Shown piece by piece: positions 1-6,746 of a stretch of DNA of 37,778 nt; the first letter of the stretch is position 1, and every line of letters begins with the position of its first letter. The position numbers and the translations under genes were made by a program. The notes below the pieces were generated by a model. It was not told the DNA's origin. It saw only the letters and a list, made by a program, of their open reading frames with translations, and searched no databases. Source of the DNA: CAVQEK01 sp964596645. Lineage in GTDB: Bacteria; Bacteroidota; Bacteroidia; Cytophagales; Cyclobacteriaceae. The DNA is taken from contig CAZQVB010000040.1 in the NCBI GenBank assembly GCA_964596645.1, positions 1 through 37,778 on the forward strand, in the 5' to 3' direction.

Positions 1-65
1 GCATCGCTCACAAAAAATGGTCGAGCGGCCAGCGCATAATGGGCGACGTGGCGTCGAAACTATTG
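1..65 (-). pseudogene. Duplicated fragment of the EEP-family gene
   Basis: These 65 bases match 888-953 inside the intact endonuclease/exonuclease/phosphatase-family gene (806-1804, minus strand). The only difference is a homopolymer of six A's here against seven there. Identity stops sharply after base 65. The fragment comes from the C-terminal third of that gene and may continue left of the window. If it is real, it is a partial gene duplication separated from the intact copy by the DUF4160/DUF2442 cassette. If the window edge is a contig end, it could be an assembly artefact. Confidence 0.75.
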
Positions 66-91
66 CATTGTTGTGGCTCATGGAATGGACT

Positions 92-102
92 AAATCACAG
101 CA
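92..102 (+). repeat. 11-bp direct repeat, left copy
   Basis: AAATCACAGCA occurs here and again at 772-782, bracketing the DUF4160/DUF2442 pair in the same orientation. It could be a target-site duplication or recombination scar, but 11 bases in AT-rich DNA is short enough that chance is possible. Confidence 0.45.
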
Positions 103-111
103 TACATAGAT

Positions 112-142
112 TTTCGGTTCAGATTGGGATTTTATAAATTTG
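112..142 (+). promoter_or_regulatory. Candidate promoter of the DUF4160/DUF2442 pair
   Basis: A perfect Bacteroidota -7 box TAAATTTG (135-142) is preceded after exactly 19 bases by TTTC (112-115), close to the -33 consensus TTTG. Transcription would begin near 149, about 24 bases before the ATG at 173. The consensus is established for the phylum; the assignment here rests on sequence match only. Confidence 0.5.
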
Positions 143-172
143 TATTAGTCAAAAATTAAACAAGATTGAATA

Positions 173-478
173 ATGCCGAAGATTTTTGAATATTTAGGTA
201 TTCTGATTTTCTTCTACTCGAATGAGCACGGACCAATTCATGTTCATGCGAAAAAAGGTGGGTATGAGAGCAAAGCGGAATTTTATATCGTTAATGGTGA
301 GATTTCGGAGATAAGGATTACCAATATTTCAGTGGCACAACCACTAAAAGGAAAAGATCTTAAAGATTTCGAGATTTTCCTTCAGAAATATGCCAATAAA
401 ATAGTCGATAAATGGATTAGCTATTTTGTTTATCATAAGGATGTTGAGTTTGAGAAAATTACAAAAAGATTAAAATGA
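173..478 (+). CDS. DUF4160 domain protein (toxin-antitoxin-like partner)
   Basis: A 101-residue protein recognised as DUF4160 from its N-terminal signature: MPKIFEYLG, a hydrophobic strand, then SNEHGPIHVHAK at about residues 17-28 with the family's E-H-x-P-x-H-V-H pattern. The His-rich loop is the family's most conserved feature; its biochemical role is unknown to me. The stop codon overlaps the start of the next gene (ATGA at 475-478), so the two are almost certainly translated from one message. DUF4160 and DUF2442 genes commonly travel as a pair and are predicted, not proven here, to form a toxin-antitoxin-like module. The AT-rich base composition differs from the GC-richer neighbours, and the pair lies between short direct repeats next to a duplicated gene fragment, which suggests acquisition by transfer. 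Confidence 0.85.
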   Translation: MPKIFEYLGILIFFYSNEHGPIHVHAKKGGYESKAEFYIVNGEISEIRITNISVAQPLKGKDLKDFEIFLQKYANKIVDKWISYFVYHKDVEFEKITKRLK

Positions 479-765
479 GAATTATTATCGACTATAAGGA
501 TTCAGAATCCGGATTGAATCAGTTGAAAATTGATTCTGCAAAGTATTTATCGGATTATGCAATTCGCATACGATTTAGCGATGGAAACGAGAAAATTGTT
601 GATTTCAAACCGTTTTTATCAAAATCCCTTCATCCTTCAATTAAGAAATACTTGGATGAGAATATATTCTCGAATTTTTCATTGACGGATGGAAATCTAA
701 ACTGGAACAATTACGACTTGATTTTCCCTTTGTCGGATTTATACAAGGGACAGATCCGATCATAA
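475..765 (+). CDS. DUF2442 domain protein
   Basis: A 96-residue protein of the DUF2442 type. The visible pattern is two short beta strands (YAIRIRFSDG, then KIVDFKPFL at about residues 29-47), a Pro/Lys linker, and a terminal part containing LTDGNLNWNNYDLIF, where the family usually has a G-x-L-x-W segment followed by a hydrophobic strand. It overlaps the upstream DUF4160 gene by four bases (ATGA), implying translational coupling and matched expression. No DNA-binding helix-turn-helix is apparent. The pair is often considered a toxin-antitoxin candidate; which member would be the toxin cannot be told from sequence. Composition is AT-rich like its partner. Confidence 0.85.
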   Translation: MRIIIDYKDSESGLNQLKIDSAKYLSDYAIRIRFSDGNEKIVDFKPFLSKSLHPSIKKYLDENIFSNFSLTDGNLNWNNYDLIFPLSDLYKGQIRS

Positions 766-771
766 GCCACG

Positions 772-782
772 AAATCACAGCA
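772..782 (+). repeat. 11-bp direct repeat, right copy
   Basis: Second copy of AAATCACAGCA (first at 92-102), lying just after the DUF2442 stop and 23 bases before the 3' end of the phosphatase-family gene. Confidence 0.45.
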
Positions 783-805
783 ATGTGTGGATCATCTACC
801 TTTTC

Positions 806-1804
806 TCACTCCAATACCAACTGCGCATACATCGGGAAATGATCTGAACCGAAAGAAGGCAGGCGCTTCAGGTCGATCAGGCCAAACGCATCGCTCACAA
901 AAAAATGGTCGAGCGGCCAGCGCATAATGGGCGACGTGGCGTCGAAACTATTGTAAAGTCCACGACCCAGACGCACGTTGTTCAGGCCGCCGTCTATCTC
1001 AAACAGCCTGGAGGTACGCGACCAAGACACATCGTTGAAATCACCTGCCACGATGGCCGGCCGGCCATGTTGCCTCACCATGCGGCCTACTTTGATCAGG
1101 GCTACTTCACGCCTGCCTACATTGTCCGGATATTGGGTGCTCGGCACAGGGGCCACCGGATGCACGCCGTGAAACATGAATGATTGGCCGGAAGGCAATG
1201 CTACGCGGGCATGAATGGAGGGTACATCGTCGTGGTTCAAATAAGTTTTTTCTATCTCGCCCAGCGGCAATCTGGAATACAGCGCCATGCCATAGGCATT
1301 GTCTGCCGGTATCTTTACACGGTGTGCAAAGGTGCTGTCTAATGCTTTCAGATTCTCTATCCACCAGTCATTCACTTCCATCACCAGCAGCATGTCGGGC
1401 TTGTGCTCGCGCACAATAGCCAGCAATCCATCAGCGTCGCGGTTATCGATCAGCACATTGGCAATGATGATGCTTACCCTGCTATTTTCATTGACCGAAG
1501 ATGCCACTGCATCGCGTACCTTTTTTTCTCCCAACACATAGGGGAAGATGTACATACACTGAATGGCTATGGCCGCCACAAGGCCTACGGATAGAGCAAT
1601 GGCCCCAATATTATAGGTCTTGTTCAGCAACAAAAAGAGCAGGAGACACAACACCGCCAACAACAGGTATTGCAGGCGGGGGAAATCGAGCACTTTGGTG
1701 TACCAAAAGGCAAGGTCGTATATAAGCGAAAGCACACTGGCCAATACGACCAGTGTGCTTATAGTGATTATACAATACAGGGCTATTTTTCTGGCGATAT
1801 GCAT
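806..1804 (-). CDS. Endonuclease/exonuclease/phosphatase family membrane protein
   Basis: A 332-residue protein with an N-terminal membrane region of about three hydrophobic segments (roughly residues 8-95) followed by an EEP (DNase I-like) metal-dependent phosphoesterase domain. Signature elements are an E in LLVMEVND, the GDFND motif in the middle, and the terminal SDHFP motif carrying the catalytic Asp-His. Membrane-anchored members of this group are usually annotated as endonuclease/exonuclease/phosphatase proteins of unknown substrate; the catalytic domain would lie outside the cytoplasmic membrane or in the cytosol depending on topology. The ATG at 1804 is preferred; a GTG two codons earlier (1810) is also possible. 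A stretch of the 3' half (888-953) is repeated at 1-65. Confidence 0.85.
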   Translation of the reverse strand: MHIARKIALYCIITISTLVVLASVLSLIYDLAFWYTKVLDFPRLQYLLLAVLCLLLFLLLNKTYNIGAIALSVGLVAAIAIQCMYIFPYVLGEKKVRDAVASSVNENSRVSIIIANVLIDNRDADGLLAIVREHKPDMLLVMEVNDWWIENLKALDSTFAHRVKIPADNAYGMALYSRLPLGEIEKTYLNHDDVPSIHARVALPSGQSFMFHGVHPVAPVPSTQYPDNVGRREVALIKVGRMVRQHGRPAIVAGDFNDVSWSRTSRLFEIDGGLNNVRLGRGLYNSFDATSPIMRWPLDHFFVSDAFGLIDLKRLPSFGSDHFPMYAQLVLE

Positions 1805-1904
1805 ACTCACTCAACCCATGGCAGCAGCTGATGTTTTGTTGCACCCAAAGTCAGATGTAGCGTATGAAAGGCTGGAGATGCGCCACAAGTGCTGCACTGC
1901 TGAA

Positions 1905-2726
1905 TTATATCCTGTTTTCATCCGATTCGGTATTGATGTCGGTGGGTCGGGCACCAAAGGTCGAAATATCGTCGGCCAGGGTATTGCTTTCAGGTTTCAA
2001 AATGCTGTCGTACATCGCAAAGGTGGTGGTCCACATGAAAGGGAGGGCAAGCAATAAGCCCAGGCCACATGTGGCTATAGAGCCTATGGCCACTATGAGC
2101 ACAATCACAATATGAAATAGCAGGAAATGAAAGAATTTCTTCGCCACTACTTTTCGGCTGGTTTCCATGGCCTGCCAAAAGCCCAGCTTGGCATCGGCGA
2201 TCAGTGGCAGCGCCAGCGAGTATGAAGTGTACAGAAAGATGGTGCCGGCCAGGAATATCAGGAACCCAATGATCATCAGCGGATTACCTTCCATGTGCTC
2301 GGTCATGCGATTGTTGACCCACATGCCATCGGGTGAGCCACTGAGAATCTCCGGCAGTATGTCGAAGGGAAATACGACGCCAAACAGCAACAGCAGCAGG
2401 GGGATGAAGAATGCGAAAAACACCAACCCAAAAAGAAAGATTTGTCCGAACTGGTTGAACCCGGAAAAAAAATCGCCGAACTCCTCGCGCCGGTGCAGCA
2501 GGTTTCGGATAAAGATATACGCGCCAGCGATAAGCGCATATTGAACGAATTGGCCAAGTATATTGATAAAAGGTATGAGACTGAGCACAACAGTGATGGC
2601 CAGGAATATGACCGTATAACCAATGAAATTGCCCAGGCTTTTTTTGAGAATTGCCCATCCCTCATCCAAATATTTGCCCAGATCAAAAGAGTAACCCTGA
2701 TCGATCACGCGTTGAAATTGTTCCAT
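1905..2726 (-). CDS. Multi-pass membrane protein, unknown function
   Basis: About 273 residues from the ATG at 2726. A longer version from a TTG at 2780 would overlap the DUF2752 stop and is less likely. A short soluble N-terminus (YSFDLGKYLDEGWAILK) precedes some six hydrophobic segments with the rhythm of glycerophosphodiesterase-type membrane domains and DUF975-like proteins: a reentrant Gly/Pro-rich stretch, then a segment ending in WQAMETSRK, a motif often seen before the last two helices in this class. The C-terminal tail is acidic and polar. The gene follows the DUF2752 gene closely on the same strand, so co-transcription is likely. In Bacteroidota, DUF2752 genes are often next to such small membrane proteins. 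Function unknown. Confidence 0.75.
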   Translation of the reverse strand: MEQFQRVIDQGYSFDLGKYLDEGWAILKKSLGNFIGYTVIFLAITVVLSLIPFINILGQFVQYALIAGAYIFIRNLLHRREEFGDFFSGFNQFGQIFLFGLVFFAFFIPLLLLLFGVVFPFDILPEILSGSPDGMWVNNRMTEHMEGNPLMIIGFLIFLAGTIFLYTSYSLALPLIADAKLGFWQAMETSRKVVAKKFFHFLLFHIVIVLIVAIGSIATCGLGLLLALPFMWTTTFAMYDSILKPESNTLADDISTFGARPTDINTESDENRI

Positions 2727-2767
2727 GGTAGGTTCGTGTAAAAATGAGTTGTTGTGAAAAAAATGAT

Positions 2768-3061
2768 TTAGGTCTGACAATATTTATAAAAATCGAAACT
2801 AAAACAACAGATGAGCAGTGGCAGGTAAAGAAAAACCAGTGGGTTATACGACCACGCCTCGGCCGGTTGCAGATGTAGCAACGCGATGAGCGCCCTGTTC
2901 ACACCGCAGCCCATACACTCTACGCCAAGGTAATTGTAAAAAGGGCAGGAGGGAAGCCATACTTCAATGTGCAAGGCATTCAGCAGGAGCAAAAGTGTGT
3001 AGATGCCCAGCAAGGCGAGGATGATACGGCGGGCGTGAATGTAGGCCAGTATATTTTTCAC
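2768..3061 (-). CDS. DUF2752 small membrane protein
   Basis: A 97-residue protein with two or three membrane helices. DUF2752 is recognised from the order CPFYNYLG, then the C-x-G-C-G-x-x-R motif (VECMGCGVNRALIALL, about residues 48-63), then AWSYNPLVFLYLPLL. Most members have CPGCG; here the Pro is replaced by Met, leaving the two cysteines and the Gly-Cys-Gly core. The start is a GTG at 3061; no in-frame ATG lies early enough to keep the first helix. It heads a probable two-gene unit with the membrane protein downstream. The conserved cysteines suggest metal or thiol chemistry in the membrane, but no function is established. Confidence 0.85.
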   Translation of the reverse strand: MKNILAYIHARRIILALLGIYTLLLLLNALHIEVWLPSCPFYNYLGVECMGCGVNRALIALLHLQPAEAWSYNPLVFLYLPLLICCFSFDFYKYCQT

Positions 3062-3120
3062 ACATCGGGGGCGATTATCCCTGCGATCTTAAAAAAGTAA
3101 TGGCAATTGTGCAAGGCTAT

Positions 3121-3157
3121 AGCTGAAAGCTCAAAGCTCAAAGCTGAAAGCTCAAAG
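3121..3157. repeat. Five heptad repeats of AGCTSAA
   Basis: Five consecutive 7-base units follow the pattern AGCTGAA, AGCTCAA, AGCTCAA, AGCTGAA, AGCTCAA, then AG. The run lies between the DUF2752 gene and a hairpin. Simple repeats built from AAAGCTSAAAGCT are seen in intergenic DNA of Bacteroidota. There are no spacers, so this is not a CRISPR array. No open frame continues through it. Confidence 0.8.
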
Positions 3158-3211
3158 ATTGACCATGCCTAAATCGGGTTGACCGTTTAGTGTCAATGTT
3201 CAACAACTATT

Positions 3212-3237
3212 GCAGAGGCTTCATCGGGAGCCTCTGC
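3212..3237. terminator. Hairpin downstream of the DUF2945 gene
   Basis: A 9-bp perfect stem (GCAGAGGCT / AGCCTCTGC) with an 8-base loop. A T-rich stretch follows on the plus strand, but the nearest upstream gene is on the minus strand, where the following sequence is only moderately T-rich. It is probably a terminator or transcript-end structure for the DUF2945 gene. Confidence 0.5.
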
Positions 3238-3284
3238 CTTTGTTTGGTTCAAATTATCGGGACTCGTTGTCCCGCTTCCATTGG

Positions 3285-3491
3285 CTACGCCTTTTCCACT
3301 TCGCTTTGGAGCTTCAGCACGTGGTCACCGTCTTCTTGTTCTATGTACAAGGCGGGATCATCTTGCGAGCCGTTTCGGGTAATTTCTGAGCCCTTGATCT
3401 TGCGGGTGGTCTTTTCATGAAAAATGCTTTTAATAGTGCCGCTACCATAGCCAGAGCCCCATTTCCATTTTACTTTTGTGCCTTCTTTCAT
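3285..3491 (-). CDS. DUF2945 / HVA1 family (TUDOR-like) protein
   Basis: A 68-residue protein starting MKEGTKVKWKWGSGYGSG. The pattern of G-x-x-V-x-W-x-W-G-x-G followed by a basic strand (TTRKIKGSEITRNGSQ) and then DDPALYIEQEDGDHVLKL fits the DUF2945 / hypervirulence-associated TUDOR-like family, a small beta-barrel fold. The frame is open further upstream to 3557, but the ATG at 3491 fits the usual domain N-terminus and length. Molecular role unknown; many genomes encode one as a stress-associated small cytosolic protein. Confidence 0.8.
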   Translation of the reverse strand: MKEGTKVKWKWGSGYGSGTIKSIFHEKTTRKIKGSEITRNGSQDDPALYIEQEDGDHVLKLQSEVEKA

Positions 3492-3578
3492 CAGCGTTTT
3501 TTGGTTTTCAGAGATAAACCTGCCGCCGGCAAATTTGTTGAGTGTGACAAACCGCATTCATACCGCAACTGTAGCGGC

Positions 3579-3609
3579 AAAAAAAAAGGGGAAATATTGC
3601 TTTCCCCTT
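3579..3609 (-). terminator. Rho-independent terminator of the 3633 gene
   Basis: Read on the minus strand: AAGGGGAAA, a six-base loop, TTTCCCCTT, merging into a run of nine T's. A 9-bp perfect stem with an immediate T-tract, 24 bases after the stop codon of the small membrane protein gene. Confidence 0.85.
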
Positions 3610-3632
3610 CCGTGTACATTATTTGCTTTTGC

Positions 3633-3896
3633 CTAATCGTGGCCTTCCACTTTCACTATTTTATTGTATACGCCCAATAGTAAAAATGGCGCCGCCCACT
3701 GGCCTACAAACAAGGCTGTTTTGTCTTGCTTCATCAGCTTCAGGGTAAGCGAAGCCGTCATGCTGCCAAGCGCAGCCCACAAAAAGGCATCTGACGGCAG
3801 CTTTGCCGTATGCTCTTCCAGGGTACGTGCTACCGGTCCTTCGTCATGATTTGAATTGTTGGTGGTTTTCCCGATTTCTTTTTCTTTGGTTTCCAT
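3633..3896 (-). CDS. Small membrane protein, unknown function
   Basis: An 87-residue protein with a highly charged N-terminus (METKEKEIGK..., about residues 1-30) and two predicted hydrophobic segments (about 38-55 and 61-80, the second containing VGQWAAPFLLLGVYNKI). The W-A-A-P-F-L-L-x-G-x-Y-N-K-I ending resembles small two-helix proteins common in Bacteroidota. I do not recognise a named family. The gene stands alone, with a strong terminator directly after it and an unrelated divergent gene upstream. Confidence 0.7.
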   Translation of the reverse strand: METKEKEIGKTTNNSNHDEGPVARTLEEHTAKLPSDAFLWAALGSMTASLTLKLMKQDKTALFVGQWAAPFLLLGVYNKIVKVEGHD

Positions 3897-4026
3897 ATTA
3901 TTTCTTGTTTTGGTTGAAGATATTTAGACAACCGAATGATCATGGAATAGTTGGTGTGGTGCCAATAAAAATGTCGGCCTTCAAGGGGCAGATCGAACTT
4001 TTTACACTAACCAGAACTGAGCAGCA

Positions 4027-5280
4027 ATGATGAAAACGAACAGGAGAAAATTTTTGAAAACCGGCCTCGCCGGAGGAGCGGCCTTCGCCGCCACCACGCA
4101 TGCTTCAGCTTCCCCCAATCCTGATCGATATGCGGCACTGGATGAAGCGCTCAAGCGGCCTGTTTTGAAGCGGGAGTTGTTCACCGAGCCTGTGATTATA
4201 AAAAGCTGCCAGCTGCTCCACTACAAGGGCAATTACATGGTGCGTGTGCGGTCTGAAGATGGCGCCGAGGGCTTGTGCGTGGGCCACAACATGCGTATGC
4301 CGCATCTATTTCCCATACAGTTGCAATTGGTCAATCCGTTTTTCATTGGTAAGGACGCGCGCGATTTGGACCAGTTGATCGAGGGGGTGTTTATGTACAA
4401 AAACAACTACAAATACCAGGGATACGCCATTTGGATACCCATCGCCACGGTGGAAATGGCCATACTTGATATGCTGGGGCGTATAGCACAAAAGTCGATG
4501 GGCCAGCTTATCGGTGACATTCACAACAAGGAAATAGCCATTTATCAGGCCAACGACAACCGTGGCAAATCGGCAGAAGAAAGTGTAGCCAACATCAAGG
4601 CCCGGCGGGAAGAAACAGGGGCCAAGGCTGTGAAGTTTAAGATTGGCGGGCGCGAAAGCAATCCTGAATTGCCCGTAGGCCGTACCGATCGCCTGGTGCC
4701 GCTCATCAGAAAATCTTTTGATAGCGACATCACCTTGTATGCCGATGCCAATGGCAGCTATCATGGCAAAGAGGCCTTGCGTATCGGTCATTTGCTGCAA
4801 GACAATGCCATAGACCTGTACGAACAGCCGGTGCCCACCGACTATTATGACGACTGGATGGCGCTGGGGAGGGAGCTGAAAATACCCATTGGCACGGGTG
4901 GTGGCGAGGTGAGTACCCGCAACTTTCGCTGGCTGATAGGAAATGAAGCCGCGCAAATGGTGCAGCAGGATCTCTTTTACTTCGGCGGCATGGTACGCTG
5001 CATGCAGGTGGCGCGCATGGCTGAGGCCAAAGGATATGTCTGTACGCCCCATATATCCGGCACGGGGCTGGGTTATATTTATATGATGCAGTTTGTGTCG
5101 GCACTGCCCAACGCCGGGCCGTTCCATGAGTTCAAGGGTGTGGGCAATGAGGTGCCATTTGAGTGCAAAACCTCATCGCTGAAGCCTGAGCAGGGAGTAT
5201 TGCACCTGCCTACCGGAGTGGGCAGCGGGGTAGAGATTGATCCCGCATTCATTGCAAAACACAAAGTGATGGCGCTCTGA
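4027..5280 (+). CDS. Tat-exported mandelate racemase/enolase-superfamily enzyme
   Basis: A 417-residue enzyme with a twin-arginine signal (RRKFLKTGLAGGAAFA, residues 6-21, cleavage near ASA-S). The body is an enolase-superfamily capping domain followed by the barrel. Catalytic positions are visible: K203-x-K205 (VKFKIGG), metal ligands D240 (YADANG), E266 (LYEQPVP) and E294 (GGGEVSTR), and H342 (CTPHISG). The KxK plus late His arrangement places it in the mandelate racemase subgroup, acting on acid sugars or similar carboxylates by proton abstraction; the exact substrate cannot be read. Export is unusual, as most sugar-acid dehydratases of this superfamily are cytosolic. ATGs at 4027 and 4030 are adjacent; either keeps the signal. 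It stands alone on its strand. Confidence 0.88.
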   Translation: MMKTNRRKFLKTGLAGGAAFAATTHASASPNPDRYAALDEALKRPVLKRELFTEPVIIKSCQLLHYKGNYMVRVRSEDGAEGLCVGHNMRMPHLFPIQLQLVNPFFIGKDARDLDQLIEGVFMYKNNYKYQGYAIWIPIATVEMAILDMLGRIAQKSMGQLIGDIHNKEIAIYQANDNRGKSAEESVANIKARREETGAKAVKFKIGGRESNPELPVGRTDRLVPLIRKSFDSDITLYADANGSYHGKEALRIGHLLQDNAIDLYEQPVPTDYYDDWMALGRELKIPIGTGGGEVSTRNFRWLIGNEAAQMVQQDLFYFGGMVRCMQVARMAEAKGYVCTPHISGTGLGYIYMMQFVSALPNAGPFHEFKGVGNEVPFECKTSSLKPEQGVLHLPTGVGSGVEIDPAFIAKHKVMAL

Positions 5281-5358
5281 CCGAATGGCAAGCATGCCCA
5301 TTGAAGCTAATGATGCCAATTTTATCCGCGGTTGAGGGCGACCAAACCGGTGAAAAGT

Positions 5359-5389
5359 TTTGATTAGACGAAGGCAAAAATTAACTTAG
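5359..5389 (+). promoter_or_regulatory. Candidate promoter of the ECF sigma gene
   Basis: TTTG (5359-5362), 19 bases, then TAACTTAG (5382-5389), a near match to the Bacteroidota TTTG/TAnnTTTG promoter. It would start transcription near 5396, only about ten bases before the TTG start codon at 5406, so the message would be almost leaderless. Confidence 0.5.
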
Positions 5390-5405
5390 ATCAAATTCGA
5401 CACCG

Positions 5406-6086
5406 TTGCACCCAAATAAGTCTGATTTACATTTTTCACCTGCGCACGTGCCTGCTGCCAGTTCTACTGAAGCGGCGACGCTCTCCCAGTTTCACGGCTG
5501 GTCCGATGCCGACATCTGGAATGCCTTTCGTCAGGGAAAGCGGGTTGCATTCATTTATATCTACCACCTCTATTTCGATGCAATGTTTTCTTATGCGAGC
5601 CAGTTTAGCACCGATGAGTGCCTCGTGGAAGATTGCATTCAGGATTTATTTATCGAGATGAATGCCACCTGTGCCCGGTTGGGTTGTACCAACAACATAA
5701 AACTGTACCTGTACAAGGCCATAAAGCGAAAGGTGCTGCATGCGGTGCGAAAGGCTGGAGGTGTGATGAAAACCAATGATTTTGCCCACGCCGCTTCTTT
5801 TTATTTCGAGCTGTCGGCAGAGCAGAACCTGATCAACAGACAGATCAATGAAGAAAGACTAGGCAGGCTGAGCGCTGCGGTAGGCCAGCTTACCGCACGG
5901 CAGCGGGAGGCGATATTTTATTACTATTATGAAGGCTTCACCATGAATGAAGTACGGGAGCTGCTGTCCATCGGCAGCCTCAAGGCAACCCAAAACCTGG
6001 TGTACCGGGCCATAAAAGAGTTGCGCAAACACCTGGGGCTGATCGTGTTTTTGACAGGATTAGGCCAACATATCTTTTGCGTATAA
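5406..6086 (+). CDS. ECF (sigma-70 family) RNA polymerase sigma factor
   Basis: A 226-residue protein with the two-part ECF layout. Region 2 runs from about residue 35 (FRQGKRVAFIYIYHLYFDAMFSYA) through VEDCIQDLFIEM, where the D-x-x-Q-D-x-F element fits region 2.3/2.4. Region 4 is near residues 157-215 (LTARQREAIFYYYYEGFT, then the recognition-helix part ending in LVYRAIKELRKHL). The start is TTG: an in-frame stop at 5382-5384 rules out a longer start, and the first in-frame ATG (5583) would delete region 2.1. No anti-sigma FecR gene, SusC/D pair or other obvious target neighbours it, so it is an orphan ECF factor. A short unusual N-terminal extension (about 30 residues, rich in Ala, Ser and His) precedes region 2. 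Confidence 0.88.
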   Translation: MHPNKSDLHFSPAHVPAASSTEAATLSQFHGWSDADIWNAFRQGKRVAFIYIYHLYFDAMFSYASQFSTDECLVEDCIQDLFIEMNATCARLGCTNNIKLYLYKAIKRKVLHAVRKAGGVMKTNDFAHAASFYFELSAEQNLINRQINEERLGRLSAAVGQLTARQREAIFYYYYEGFTMNEVRELLSIGSLKATQNLVYRAIKELRKHLGLIVFLTGLGQHIFCV

Positions 6087-6166
6087 TCTCAAGCTGTAAT
6101 TCATGGATTTTAAGACCAATCTCTTCAGGGTTTGCTCTTTTTTAGACAAGTAAATAGCAAGAGGAA

Positions 6167-6667
6167 TTACACCACCACGGCAATGATAACCACAAACACT
6201 ACCACAAGCAGATAGCCCAGCCAATAGTGCTTGGGCTGTTTTGGATTTCTGCCCCACAGCAGGTGCGTCAGCCGGTACATGGCCGGGCGATGCTGTGCCA
6301 TAAACTGATACGCATGATTGCTGAGCCAGCGAAAAACCTTATTTCCTACATACAGGCTATGCCAAAAATCATTGGGTGGATTGGCATAATGCAGGCTGCG
6401 ATAGGCGGCATCCGGACCGCTGTATACCTGGCCGCCCGGCTCTATGAGTTGAGCTGCTGAGCGAAAATATTCCTCTGGAATATCCGCAAAACGCTCTGCC
6501 GCATGTTGATAGGGCACGTAGTCGATGGCATCGCCGGTATTGGATTGCCAGCGCAGCACCCAATAGTGACAGAAGTCGCAGGTGCCATCCCACACCAGCA
6601 CTGGCTTGTGGTTGGGGGGGTACTGTGTATGGCTACATTTGTAAAACATAAGCGCTGCCTGATCCAT
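6167..6667 (-). CDS. DCC-family (DUF393) thiol-disulfide protein with C-terminal anchor
   Basis: A 166-residue protein of the DUF393 / DCC1-like family. The defining thioredoxin-like motif is VLVWDGTCDFC (residues 23-33), giving a C30-x-x-C33 pair. The following W-V-L-R-W and YVPYQH elements fit the family. Residues 149-166 (YLLVVVFVVIIAVVV) form a membrane helix at the extreme C-terminus, so the protein is probably tail-anchored. DCC proteins are presumed thiol-disulfide oxidoreductases, often fused to or beside HTTM/vitamin-K-carboxylase-like membrane domains; none is present here. Start at 6667; an ATG at residue 7 (6649) is a possible alternative. The gene converges on the sigma factor. 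Confidence 0.87.
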   Translation of the reverse strand: MDQAALMFYKCSHTQYPPNHKPVLVWDGTCDFCHYWVLRWQSNTGDAIDYVPYQHAAERFADIPEEYFRSAAQLIEPGGQVYSGPDAAYRSLHYANPPNDFWHSLYVGNKVFRWLSNHAYQFMAQHRPAMYRLTHLLWGRNPKQPKHYWLGYLLVVVFVVIIAVVV

Positions 6668-6746
6668 GCAAGAACTGCATCAATACGTAGGTGTTTGTAA
6701 ACTTTGTGCAATTAAAAGCAACACGGAATGATTGATCGTGCCATGG

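Noticed and set aside
2727..2780. TTG start at 2780 for the membrane protein gene
   Set aside because: It would overlap the DUF2752 stop region, and the ATG at 2726 leaves a coherent protein.
3121..3157. CRISPR-like array
   Set aside because: The units are seven bases and contiguous, without spacers, and no cas gene is in the window.
4306..5127. 273-residue open frame on the minus strand
   Set aside because: Antisense shadow of the enolase-superfamily gene, which has all catalytic motifs.
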